Source of the DNA: an uncultured Eubacteriales bacterium
GTDB lineage: Bacteria > Bacillota > Clostridia > Christensenellales > Borkfalkiaceae
Direction: 5' to 3'
DNA: 64,000 nucleotides
NCBI GenBank assembly: GCA_900540805.1
Contig: UQHL01000001.1
Location: forward strand, 310,001 to 374,000
A program made the translations under genes and the position numbers. The notes under the pieces were generated by a model, which did not search any database, had not been told where the DNA came from, and was given only the letters and a program-made list of their open reading frames with translations. Shown one piece after another: positions 7,019-15,983 of the stretch (positions are counted from its first letter, which is position 1; every line of letters starts with the position of its first letter).

Positions 7019-9640
7019 TTATATCCTTCTGTCAATTGTACGCTTGACATATAAGCATGCATTTACTACTGCTGCAAATTCATGAGCATTATCAAACAAT
7101 AATAGCAATTGAACGCAATCTTTTTTGTTTGCTGGTCTTATTGGCGATAAATGCACAATATCATTATAATTCACGAATGTTTTATCCCATAATTCTAAAG
7201 GACAAATTATTTGATCAAATATTTTTTTACAACACTCTATTTTATCAAAATAGTATTCAAATTGGGGAAATTGATTTTTACATTCAGTTGCAACTCGTGA
7301 AATATCTGGAATAAGTGATTTTAAAATCTCAATTGTTTTTTTTGCACATTTGTTATAATCATACATTTCAAACAAATCGACGATTTCTTTAATACTATCA
7401 GAGAAAGGGCTATACTTGTTATTATAGAAATCTCTATAAGTATTCCTAACTTGTAAACTCATTTGCTCTACTATAATTTCCAAATTATTTTCGTTAAAGA
7501 GCACTTCTTCATCTATATCCGGAGTTCTTAAAAAATACAATAAAAAACCTTGTTTAGCTAATGAATCTAAGCTATCATTATACTCCTTAGAAAACAATTC
7601 TTTTTTATCCATTAAAATGTCCGAGTAATAGCCCAGTAATTTTTGCACGTACTGGTCGTGTACTATATCGTATTTCTTTAAAGCATTTATGTATTCATGA
7701 TAATTCTTACTTTTCTGCATCTCATTCAAAATCATTTCTTGTAATTCTGATGAAATGCCCATCTTGTTTTTTTCTAAAAAAACTTTTATATCTTCTTCCT
7801 TTACCCCATTCGCTTTCAGCAAATCAAGTATAGTGGTTGTAATATTAAGTTTTTTAGTCTGTTCTTGCAATTCGCGAAAAGCTTCACTATTGCGACATTC
7901 AATAAGTTTTAACTCTTCCAATAGGGCTTCCTGTTTCGCAATGGCGGAATCTATTTTTTTCTTTTTTTCAACTTTATTTTGATAACGCAAAGAAACTATT
8001 TTATTGTAATACAAAAACAACGCATTTACTATGCCTGTCAATATCATTATGCTTATCATTGTATTGCCTATGTCAAACTCATCCCAATCATAAGCACTAT
8101 GCATACAAACATTTCTTAAATTCAATCCAACTTTTAAACCATTTTTATCCACATTTGAAATTAAAGTATACTCTAAATATTTTAGATGCTCTTCACCAAG
8201 AACTTCTAGCAACGGATTATCCTTTAAATCGGATTTCAAAATTGAGCCTAAAGTTAATAATCTTGCATTATAAAAAACTTTTCTCTTTTCTAGTTCCCTA
8301 CAGTAAATATCCGTCAAAACTCTTTCGATAAGCAAAATCGTTTTTTCTAAACAATTAATTGCCACATCAATAGGCTTATTCCCCTTATTAATTTCCTCAA
8401 TGAACTCTTTAACTTTATTTTCCCAAGCACTAATCTGCGATGTAATAGCAAGAAAGTTTAATCTTAACTCATCATATATAAACTTTAAAAAATTCCTTTG
8501 CATTACTGTATAATCATTAAAATGCGTGTCCCCTAAATAATATCGATACATAGGAATATAAAATTGATGAAAAGATGCTATTGAATTTTGCATGGACATC
8601 TTAAAATTTTCATTCGTATCAGCAGCCGTACAACAAATATCATCCAAAATAGAATCCTTTGAAATATCGCGAGCTAATACACTAAAATGTGATAATTCCT
8701 TTATTTTATCATCCCGAACATGCGATAATTCAACCTGTTTAATTGCTTTTGATAAGTTAGGGTTATCGAGTCTCTTAGCTATATCTTGAAACGGAATGGG
8801 AATCGAAAATTTCTGTCCATATTGATCTAAATATTCGTTTACTATTTCGTCAACTTCTTTTTGCTTTTTCCGATAAACCGATGAAAATTCGGGATCTTTA
8901 ATTATGTATAAAAATTCTATTAATGCTTTATAGCGTATTTGATTTTGCAATGCAACTTTAATATCCTGACAATTGATTATATTATTAGCTTCGTTTTTAA
9001 AAGCATTAATAATTTTTAACTTAACCGTATCACCTATATCGGTGCTATTGACAGCGAGCACACAAGCTGCTATGAAATTAGAATTAGGTCCGGAAAGATA
9101 ACATGCTATATTTTCATCAGAAAAAATTATCTCTACTAATGATGGATACTCTTTAATTACTTTTTTATAGTCTTTAAATTTTTCAAAAATTAAATGTGGA
9201 CATTGTAAAATCGCCTTTTTATAAGCATTCTCTTGAATTGCCCCATAGTACTGCGGAATATCATCATAAACAGCTTGCCTCATCCGTAGATACTCACTCT
9301 CAATATCAAAAGAGAAATTATTATAAAATGCAATCAAATTCCTTATCGGGAACTGTTTTTTGATCGCATTACAGAAGTTTATAATTTCTCCAAACCGAAC
9401 CCTTATATCATTGTCAATAATTTTATCCTTCAAAGATTCCATTTGGCAAATTTTGCTAATCAGGTAATAATCCGATACTCTATCAATGTCAAATTGAGCA
9501 TTGAAATCATAATCAGTAAAATAATTTACTATTTGATCTTCAACTGAAGTGATCGTTTTGACTTCATAATTATTGCCCCAATCATCTTCAGAATATTTTA
9601 CATGCGCTATCCCAATAAGGATATTTTTTAAACTATTCAT
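7019..9640 (-). CDS. Large HEPN-motif protein (DUF4209-like centre)
   Basis: An 873-residue, mostly helical protein. Around residues 509-514 is RNVCMH in the context GLNLRNVCMHSAYDW, matching the R-x4-6-H motif of HEPN domains, many of which are ribonucleases. The segment up to GIVNALFLYYNKIV resembles the DUF4209 region. A lysine/glutamate-rich coiled coil follows (about 555-605), then 270 more residues of unknown type. The second ATG is chosen because AAGGGG lies 6 nt before it; the first ATG abuts the ribosome site. The gene overlaps the upstream one by 8 nt. It may be an RNA-cutting abortive-infection effector tied to the R-M system; this rests on the motif only. Confidence 0.6.
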   Translation of the reverse strand: MNSLKNILIGIAHVKYSEDDWGNNYEVKTITSVEDQIVNYFTDYDFNAQFDIDRVSDYYLISKICQMESLKDKIIDNDIRVRFGEIINFCNAIKKQFPIRNLIAFYNNFSFDIESEYLRMRQAVYDDIPQYYGAIQENAYKKAILQCPHLIFEKFKDYKKVIKEYPSLVEIIFSDENIACYLSGPNSNFIAACVLAVNSTDIGDTVKLKIINAFKNEANNIINCQDIKVALQNQIRYKALIEFLYIIKDPEFSSVYRKKQKEVDEIVNEYLDQYGQKFSIPIPFQDIAKRLDNPNLSKAIKQVELSHVRDDKIKELSHFSVLARDISKDSILDDICCTAADTNENFKMSMQNSIASFHQFYIPMYRYYLGDTHFNDYTVMQRNFLKFIYDELRLNFLAITSQISAWENKVKEFIEEINKGNKPIDVAINCLEKTILLIERVLTDIYCRELEKRKVFYNARLLTLGSILKSDLKDNPLLEVLGEEHLKYLEYTLISNVDKNGLKVGLNLRNVCMHSAYDWDEFDIGNTMISIMILTGIVNALFLYYNKIVSLRYQNKVEKKKKIDSAIAKQEALLEELKLIECRNSEAFRELQEQTKKLNITTTILDLLKANGVKEEDIKVFLEKNKMGISSELQEMILNEMQKSKNYHEYINALKKYDIVHDQYVQKLLGYYSDILMDKKELFSKEYNDSLDSLAKQGFLLYFLRTPDIDEEVLFNENNLEIIVEQMSLQVRNTYRDFYNNKYSPFSDSIKEIVDLFEMYDYNKCAKKTIEILKSLIPDISRVATECKNQFPQFEYYFDKIECCKKIFDQIICPLELWDKTFVNYNDIVHLSPIRPANKKDCVQLLLLFDNAHEFAAVVNACLYVKRTIDRRI

Positions 9641-10616
9641 TTCCATCCCCTTCTGAAGTGAATTCCGATAAATCAATCCCTATGGCATGCTCCACTCCCG
9701 TTCCTTCTATATTACTTAACTTTTCTATTAAAATACGAATGTCGGAATCCGAAATCACTGGTTGATTATAAATATTTTCACTATCAATGTAAATAAGAAT
9801 GTTGTCTTTTTCTTCACGATATTCTGTTGCTAATTTGCAAATCTCTGAACATAGATAGTCTAAATTAAATGCTTCATCCAAAATTTTCTGCCCGATATAG
9901 TATTTTAATAAAATCAATGAAAGTTTTCTGCTACAAATCTCTTTTCGATTGTTAATCATATCGGTCTTAATCTTATTGAAAACACCGTCCGCAACTAATA
10001 CTTGCAAATCCTTTTTTGACAATTTTTGTATTTTACAGAATTGTTCTAAAAATAGGAAATCAGAACCATTATCAAAAACACTATCATCTGTAAAATATTT
10101 TTCAACAGTCTTAATAAACGCATTTTCAATGTGTTCCTTTTGCTTATCAAAAATTGTAACAAGCACCTTTACATACTCTTGAAATTTTGATTCAACATCA
10201 GTTTGCTCATATTGAATTTCTCCCGAAGCATGTGCGCACTCATCTCTTACATCAATAAGTCTTTTAGCCTCACTTTTTCTATTCGCATGCAAACCATATA
10301 CACTCATAAACTGCTCAAGGAAAGTTTTCTCCGAGATAACAGATAATTCAAAAGGCTTTGATACTCCAAAACTTGCATTTCTCTGTACCAGCGAATCAAC
10401 ATTGGGAATCTGCTTATCCAACAAAAACCAACATTCTTTATAAAGGCAAGACATAAATAACATGTTGCTTGCCAAAATGCAAAACTGATATTTTTGCTTT
10501 TCCCAATTCTCTATTAACGTCTCCAGCAAATACGTCTTATAAGCATTGTTGTTTTCATCATCAAAATCTAATGGCAGATAAGACGCTATTTCATCACAAA
10601 AAGTATGTACATCCAT
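9633..10616 (-). CDS. HEPN-motif protein adjoining hsdS
   Basis: A 327-residue protein with RDECAH at residues 124-129 (context LIDVRDECAHASGEIQYEQ), the R-x4-H signature of HEPN domains, inside an N-terminal helical domain. The C-terminal half is helical and acidic and shows no recognised family. The start is the ATG at 10616, 7 nt after the hsdS stop; the longer frame merely reads back through the end of hsdS. It overlaps the next gene by 8 nt, so the two HEPN-type proteins are probably made in step and may form a complex (inference). Confidence 0.6.
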   Translation of the reverse strand: MDVHTFCDEIASYLPLDFDDENNNAYKTYLLETLIENWEKQKYQFCILASNMLFMSCLYKECWFLLDKQIPNVDSLVQRNASFGVSKPFELSVISEKTFLEQFMSVYGLHANRKSEAKRLIDVRDECAHASGEIQYEQTDVESKFQEYVKVLVTIFDKQKEHIENAFIKTVEKYFTDDSVFDNGSDFLFLEQFCKIQKLSKKDLQVLVADGVFNKIKTDMINNRKEICSRKLSLILLKYYIGQKILDEAFNLDYLCSEICKLATEYREEKDNILIYIDSENIYNQPVISDSDIRILIEKLSNIEGTGVEHAIGIDLSEFTSEGDGNE

Positions 10617-10623
10617 AGATATT

Positions 10624-11997
10624 TTACTCTCCCCAAACTTCGGAAAGCTTGTCTTTAATCTTTTGCTCAAAAATGGATATGAGCTTTTTATTAGCCTCTA
10701 CTATTTCATACTCCTGTTGAATTCTTTGAACGATTAATTTCTGCTCTTCCATAGGCGGCACAAAAATCGGATAATTTAATACAAAATTTTTATTTAAACG
10801 CTTCAACCCACCTGTTCCAGTCATGTGTTCTTTCCCCTGAGATATAAACTCATTGCTACTTATTACACAATATATTAGTTCTGGCAAAATAATTTCATTA
10901 TAAGCTCGTAAAACAAAAAACTCGCTTGAGCCAAACCCAATACCGTTTGTTAAATTTCTTGCTATTCCTGATTTCCCATTTTCAAAACAAGGCGTCACTT
11001 TTGCTATAAGGACATCAGATTCTCTAAAATATGTATAACCAATATAAACTTCATTTATTTTTTTGGTGCCTTTACATTCAAAATGAATAGAATGTTCTTG
11101 TACTTCTGACATAGGGACAAAGGACACATCACCGACAAAATCTTTTACCTCTGTTTTTGCCGGATTAAACACCACCACATCTTTTATCGTTTTTTTCTCG
11201 CAATTTATACCACCACAAGAATATGTTGGTTTATAATTACCCACAACTAGCTTTGCGCCATCAATAATTTTTTGATAGCTTTCTATTTCCGCAACAATTT
11301 GCTTTTGAATTTCGATCGGCGGAAGCGGGATTTGAAAATTCTCCAATGCTCTTTTAGAAAACTCTTTAAATGTACCTCCCGTGGCCATATTTGACAATTT
11401 ATCTTTTTGAACACTAAGCATTAAAGCTATATAATATGGGTCAACTTTAGAAAAATCTTTTATGACTATATTCTTAAATCCCTGATTGGTTGCCAATTCT
11501 ACTTTTGAAATAGCAACTCTTCCTATTGTCGCTCGTGAAGAGACTAGAATAGAATTTGCCGGCAACAATTTCGCCGAAGAATTTTTCAAGCCTAAAGAAG
11601 TTATTTTTCGTCCGGTTTCTTTTATCAATGTTACTTTATCTGTATCTGGTAAATCTACAAGAGTTACCCAATTTATATCTCCATCCCAATACTCTGCATT
11701 ATTAGAATTCGGTGTGCCGCCTGACTCTAAACAGAAATATCGAGTATCCCCTAATTGTACCATTTCATATTCACAATCAAGCGGTAAATTATTTTTATAT
11801 CTATCTCCAACTAAAACATAATCATTCTCTGCAATTTCTTCCTTACTTGCTAAAACAGATAAACCATATTTATCGCTAAACGTATCTACACTTTCTGTTT
11901 CAACACAGGAAATATATTCTTTCACTAAGCTGATAATATTCGGAATATCGTTCTTTTCAATCATACGACGGTTGTGCGCCCAAATCAAAACCATCAT
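10624..11997 (-). CDS. hsdS: Type I R-M specificity subunit HsdS (downstream half of a split hsdM-hsdS fusion)
   Basis: Specificity subunit with two target-recognition domains, each followed by a conserved helix: YEMVQLGDTRYFCLESGGTP opens the first, ending at PLPPIEIQKQIVAEIESYQ; a second runs from KKTIKDVVVFNPAKTEVKDF to FVPPMEEQKLIVQRIQQEYE. Before the first TRD are about 50 residues (MIEKNDIPNIISLVKEYISC and beyond) that are really the C-terminal tail of HsdM. No ribosome binding site precedes any ATG at its 5' end, and the first residues translate hsdM sequence in the wrong frame. The frame therefore appears to be the continuation of hsdM after a +1 shift near 11970. DNA recognition would be lost without frameshifting or re-initiation. 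Confidence 0.88.
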   Translation of the reverse strand: MMVLIWAHNRRMIEKNDIPNIISLVKEYISCVETESVDTFSDKYGLSVLASKEEIAENDYVLVGDRYKNNLPLDCEYEMVQLGDTRYFCLESGGTPNSNNAEYWDGDINWVTLVDLPDTDKVTLIKETGRKITSLGLKNSSAKLLPANSILVSSRATIGRVAISKVELATNQGFKNIVIKDFSKVDPYYIALMLSVQKDKLSNMATGGTFKEFSKRALENFQIPLPPIEIQKQIVAEIESYQKIIDGAKLVVGNYKPTYSCGGINCEKKTIKDVVVFNPAKTEVKDFVGDVSFVPMSEVQEHSIHFECKGTKKINEVYIGYTYFRESDVLIAKVTPCFENGKSGIARNLTNGIGFGSSEFFVLRAYNEIILPELIYCVISSNEFISQGKEHMTGTGGLKRLNKNFVLNYPIFVPPMEEQKLIVQRIQQEYEIVEANKKLISIFEQKIKDKLSEVWGE

Positions 11998-13111
11998 TAT
12001 TCATTTTGACGAACAAAATTTTATCCGTTTTTCGAGCCAAAGCCCGATCCATTAATAGAATGCTTGTTTTAACGCCGCTATATGGATTAAATACTCCGCT
12101 CGGAAGAGAAATAACGGCATAAAGATAATTTTCTTCAATTAACATACGGCGCAAATTTTTATAAGCATTTGCCGATTGAAAAACAACCCCTTCCGGCACA
12201 ATTACACCAGCTCTGCCATCTCGCTTTAAATGTTTGGCAATATAATATGTAAATAATACTTCACTGCGATTTGCGTTTATTGCATTAAACAACTCGTGCG
12301 GACGAATTCCGCCTTTCGGAGTCATAAAAGGCGGGTTTGCGAGAATTACATCGTAATCGTCTTTCCAATATGTTTTTTCGGAAAGTGTGTCATAAAGATG
12401 AATATTCGGTTTTTTGCAGTTATGCAAAAACAAATTGACATTTGCAAGTTTCACCATATTGGGATTAATGTCATACCCAACAAGCCCATTATTCATTAAG
12501 TGCTCACGCTCTTCAACTGATAAGTAGGTTTTTGAAATCTTATTATACGCACTAATCAAAAAACCTGCCGTTCCGCAAGCGGGATCAAGTATGGTTTCCC
12601 CTTTTTGCGGATTAACAATTTCAACAATCATATCAATAATGTGTCTCGGCGTTCTGAACTGTCCTGCATCACCTTGACTTCCCATAATAGAAAGCAAGTC
12701 TTCAAACGCTGTGCCCAAAAGCTCCGTGTTGTCCGTAGGAATCTTGTCAATTTCAGCAAGAAACAAATTTAAAGTCTGTGGATCTCTGTAAGGGATAAAC
12801 GCATCTTTAAAAACGCTTACAAAAGTAGAAGGCAGATCCGTTCGGTTTTGCAAAAGTTCAATACCGGTAGAATATAGCTTGTACTTTTCGGGATTACTTG
12901 TCGCTTTCATAATTCTCGTGAAAGAATAATCTTCATATTCCCCCACAAAAAAGGTAGCGGGCAAATCGTAACTTCTCGCTTCTCTATCTTTAGCATCCAT
13001 AAATTTATATATTAGCGCCAAAGTAATTTGGTCAATTTGCGACTGCGGATCGGGAACTTTTCCTACCAACACATCCCTTGCATTTTTAATTATTTTATTT
13101 ATTTCAGCCAT
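11957..13111 (-). CDS. hsdM: Type I R-M methyltransferase HsdM, C-terminus altered by frameshift
   Basis: N6-adenine DNA methyltransferase subunit. An N-terminal helical HsdM domain is followed by the SAM site ILDPACGTAGFLISAY and catalytic NPPF (ILANPPFMTP). The stop comes early: after NNDGFDLGAQ the frame reads PSYD and stops, whereas the +1 frame continues RRMIEKNDIP, the expected HsdM tail. Homologues commonly continue directly into HsdS as one protein. The ATG at 13111 is preceded by AAGGAG 8 nt away and lies 1 nt after hsdR's stop; the earlier GTG at 13120 abuts that ribosome site. Methylation chemistry looks intact, but assembly with HsdS probably depends on the missing tail. Confidence 0.9.
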   Translation of the reverse strand: MAEINKIIKNARDVLVGKVPDPQSQIDQITLALIYKFMDAKDREARSYDLPATFFVGEYEDYSFTRIMKATSNPEKYKLYSTGIELLQNRTDLPSTFVSVFKDAFIPYRDPQTLNLFLAEIDKIPTDNTELLGTAFEDLLSIMGSQGDAGQFRTPRHIIDMIVEIVNPQKGETILDPACGTAGFLISAYNKISKTYLSVEEREHLMNNGLVGYDINPNMVKLANVNLFLHNCKKPNIHLYDTLSEKTYWKDDYDVILANPPFMTPKGGIRPHELFNAINANRSEVLFTYYIAKHLKRDGRAGVIVPEGVVFQSANAYKNLRRMLIEENYLYAVISLPSGVFNPYSGVKTSILLMDRALARKTDKILFVKMNNDGFDLGAQPSYD

Positions 13112-13112
13112 A

Positions 13113-15626
13113 TTAAGCACTCCTTAATAATTCTTGCGGTACAATATCTTTTAAGCTCTGTGCTATCAGTTTTTTCTTATCCCCCAAACGAATAAAATCC
13201 TGCATAGTGTATATCCCCGTATAATCAAACAACATATATTGCTCATTACTGATATAATTTCTTATTTCTTTACTTTCAACATACGCTTCGACAAGCTTAC
13301 GAATATCCTTTCGTTTTACCTCTTCAATATCAAAAAACTGCATACACTTTGTAACGGCTGCTTGCAATAATTCTTCTTTGGTCTTTAATCTTGTTTTTAT
13401 ACCGTAATATAATTCAACAAGTTCCCGCCAGCTTGGAATTCTTTGCAAGCGCATTTGCTTCCCGATGCTTTCGTTATTCTCGTATCCGTATTGCTGTTTA
13501 TTGTTATATCGTTCATTAACTATCCTTACAACTTTATCCCAATTTTTTTTCTCAACCGCTTCTCTCAACTCTTCATCGGCGAGCATCGCCTCTCTTAACG
13601 AAGTTCCCTTATTAAACTCACGGTCTATCCGCATTCCGTCATCTCCAACTTTTGCCCCTACTAACATTACTGTTTCGTCGGGAATATTAAGAGTTACTGT
13701 TTCGTTTTCGACAGAAGTGTCTCCATTGGGCTGAGTCCCAGACGTTTGTTTCGGTGCCTTTAATTTCTTATCGTAATCATAATACTCAAACCGCTCAAAG
13801 TTACCAAAATAGTCAAAGAAATAGAATTCATCTTTTTTAACGAATTTTCTATCCAATATAAAATCAAATATTCTCGTGCCACGTCCTTTAATTTGAATGA
13901 ATTCAGACGGTTGCAATACAGGACGCATTAAGCAAATATTCAACAAATCTTGACAATCATATCCCGTCGTCATCATCGAAACGGTACAGCAAACACGTGT
14001 TTTCGATGTTTTATAATCATCGGAATCACATCCGTCTAAATAACTACTTGTTCCGTTTAACTCATTAAATTCCGTCGTAAACAGTTGCGTCATTTTTGAA
14101 TGATCTTCTACACTTGACGTTACCTGTTCTGCAAAATGTCCGCTATATCTATTCCACTTTTCAGGCTCATATTCTTTTATAAGGCTATTGAGAATATTCG
14201 CTATTTTTCCTGCATGAGCCTGCGAAACACAAAAGATTATCGTTTTACCGATTTCACCGATAAGCGGATCTCTTTTCGCATTTTCCAAGAACATGCGACA
14301 AAACATTTCGTTTGTATTTTCTGAAAATAGTCTTTTCTCAAAATCATTTATTTTAAAAATCTGTTCGGCTTGTTCATCATCTGTTAACTCACCTGATACG
14401 GTTTGGTATATTTTCAACCCCTCATCCATTAACTGATAAGTGATATCCGTTCTCGCATCAATTGCATAGGGCATCACAAGGATACCTTTCTTCACACCGT
14501 CTGCAAGCGTAAACTCATACGTAGGTTTTCCCGAAGAGCACCCAAAAGTTAAATATGTATCACGAAAAGCCCTTGCGTCATACTCGTATAAATTTGTAGA
14601 TATAAGTTGTTTTGTATTTACACCTCTAAAATAATCTTTCGGCGTAGCAGTAAGCCCAATTTTATAGCCAACAAAATACTCAAAAACTTCTCTGGCTTTT
14701 CCGCCTATTGTGCGATGCGCTTCATCTACAATGATTAAATCGAAATCGCTCGGCAAGAACTCTGTTTGATACCTATCTTGTGCCAACAGGGATTGAACGG
14801 TAGTTATCAAAATCTGCGACGCACGCCAATTATCTCTACCTTCTTTATAGATGCTAACTGTATAATGTTGTCCGTTGTTGAACACTCCGTCAAAAGAACG
14901 TTTTGCTTGATTTTCCAGTTCGATTCTATCGACTAAAAACAAGGCTCTATGAGCATTTTTTGTCTTCAAAAATATTTCGATAATAGCTGCACAGGTCAAT
15001 GTTTTTCCTGTACCTGTTGCCATTTCAAGCAAAAATCTATTATTCCCTTGTTTCGCCGATTCAATGATGGCATTTACTGCGTCCACTTGGTAATCTCTCA
15101 AAAGTTTTACTTTTGAATCCTTTAAGAAATCATCCCTTAATTCTTCGTCTTTAAACTTTACATTATTTTGAATATTAGGGACTTTAATTTCGGCAAGTAA
15201 TGTATCTTCGCAAGCTTCTTCCCACAATTTTTTTCTAATATCGGAATTTTCAGTTAAAGCAATCAATTCATCCTGATTAAGGAAAGAATCCGAAGGATGC
15301 AAAACTCCATCTTGCACATCACAAAATAGATGTTCTTCACCGTTTGACAAATAGAAGTACCGAACACCCAAACGTGTTGCATATTCCATTGCCTGCGCTT
15401 TTGCGCTCCTTAGAGGATAATCCTTTTTCTTTGCTTCTATTACAGCCAAAGGACGACTATAAGCATCTAACAGCAAATAGTCGGTAAACTTGGTTTTTTT
15501 ATCGTAACGGTAGCCCTGTTCAAGAACGACATTTTTTCTCTTTTGGTTATCGTCGAGTAAACGCCAACCGCTTTCTTCTAATAATTTATCAATCTTAACT
15601 CTTGCAAGAGCTTCTTTATCCGACAT
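13113..15626 (-). CDS. hsdR: Type I R-M restriction/translocase subunit HsdR
   Basis: An 837-residue restriction subunit that translocates and cleaves unmodified DNA. The N-terminal endonuclease domain shows FTDYLLLDAYSRPLAVIEAK, containing the D..E-x-K nuclease motif. The SF2 motor follows with Walker A MATGTGKT (about residue 205), motif II IVDEAHR, motif III-like GLTATP and the C-terminal QIKGRGTRI. The start is 2 nt after the XRE gene's stop with AAGGCGAGG upstream. All catalytic motifs look intact, so restriction would be dangerous if the split hsdMS could no longer methylate, unless DNA cleavage also needs the broken HsdS. Confidence 0.93.
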   Translation of the reverse strand: MSDKEALARVKIDKLLEESGWRLLDDNQKRKNVVLEQGYRYDKKTKFTDYLLLDAYSRPLAVIEAKKKDYPLRSAKAQAMEYATRLGVRYFYLSNGEEHLFCDVQDGVLHPSDSFLNQDELIALTENSDIRKKLWEEACEDTLLAEIKVPNIQNNVKFKDEELRDDFLKDSKVKLLRDYQVDAVNAIIESAKQGNNRFLLEMATGTGKTLTCAAIIEIFLKTKNAHRALFLVDRIELENQAKRSFDGVFNNGQHYTVSIYKEGRDNWRASQILITTVQSLLAQDRYQTEFLPSDFDLIIVDEAHRTIGGKAREVFEYFVGYKIGLTATPKDYFRGVNTKQLISTNLYEYDARAFRDTYLTFGCSSGKPTYEFTLADGVKKGILVMPYAIDARTDITYQLMDEGLKIYQTVSGELTDDEQAEQIFKINDFEKRLFSENTNEMFCRMFLENAKRDPLIGEIGKTIIFCVSQAHAGKIANILNSLIKEYEPEKWNRYSGHFAEQVTSSVEDHSKMTQLFTTEFNELNGTSSYLDGCDSDDYKTSKTRVCCTVSMMTTGYDCQDLLNICLMRPVLQPSEFIQIKGRGTRIFDFILDRKFVKKDEFYFFDYFGNFERFEYYDYDKKLKAPKQTSGTQPNGDTSVENETVTLNIPDETVMLVGAKVGDDGMRIDREFNKGTSLREAMLADEELREAVEKKNWDKVVRIVNERYNNKQQYGYENNESIGKQMRLQRIPSWRELVELYYGIKTRLKTKEELLQAAVTKCMQFFDIEEVKRKDIRKLVEAYVESKEIRNYISNEQYMLFDYTGIYTMQDFIRLGDKKKLIAQSLKDIVPQELLRSA

Positions 15627-15628
15627 AG

Positions 15629-15844
15629 TTATTCCTCGCCTTCTTCCTTGATAATTTCCATTATATCGGAAATATCACATTCCAACACATTACAAATTTT
15701 TAACAAAACCGATGTTCTCACATCTTCGTTCCTGCCGAGTTTTGCCATAGCAGTAGTTGTAAGCCCTGCCGCCTTACGTAAATCTTCTTTCTTCATATCT
15801 TTATCAATCAGTAGTTTCCACAACTTTTTATAGCTCGCCGCCAT
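15629..15844 (-). CDS. XRE-type HTH regulator of the R-M operon
   Basis: A 71-residue Cro/CI-type helix-turn-helix protein (MKKEDLRKAAGLTTTAMAKL, then LLKICNVLECDISDIMEI). As first gene of the operon, 2 nt before hsdR and just behind a promoter with a palindrome, it is most likely the controller that times R-M expression. The ribosome site TAGGAG lies 8 nt before the ATG. Confidence 0.85.
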   Translation of the reverse strand: MAASYKKLWKLLIDKDMKKEDLRKAAGLTTTAMAKLGRNEDVRTSVLLKICNVLECDISDIMEIIKEEGEE

Positions 15845-15880
15845 ACCAAAATCTCCTACCCTTTTTTATTATACAATTTT

Positions 15881-15909
15881 ATTATACCACACATGAAGAT
15901 AAAACGCAA
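15881..15909 (-). promoter_or_regulatory. Promoter of the R-M/HEPN operon
   Basis: Minus strand: -35 TTGCGT (15904-15909), 17-bp spacer, -10 TATAAT (15881-15886), about 40 nt before the XRE start codon. It is the only clear promoter for the genes down to about 4552. Confidence 0.7.
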
Positions 15910-15914
15910 GATAT

Positions 15915-15931
15915 TCTCTAAAATATAGAGA
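15915..15931. promoter_or_regulatory. Palindromic operator candidate upstream of the R-M promoter
   Basis: TCTCTA-AAATA-TAGAGA, a perfect 6-bp inverted repeat beginning 5 bp upstream of the -35 box. It is well placed to be bound by the XRE controller encoded by the first gene. Confidence 0.5.
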
Positions 15932-15942
15932 AAAATTTTTAA

Positions 15943-15975
15943 GAAAAACGGCTCTACTCTATCGTAAAGCCGCTT
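15943..15975 (-). terminator. Terminator after the MNT-HEPN pair
   Basis: Minus strand: CGGCTTTAC, 6-nt loop, GTAGAGCCG with one mismatch, followed by TTTTTCTT. It separates the rlmD-MNT-HEPN transcript from the R-M operon promoter. Confidence 0.65.
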
Positions 15976-15983
15976 TTATAAAA

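Noticed and set aside
10624..13120. Phase-variable hsdS by inversion or homopolymer slippage
   Set aside because: No inverted hsdS copies or long homopolymer at the break; only a CC dinucleotide.
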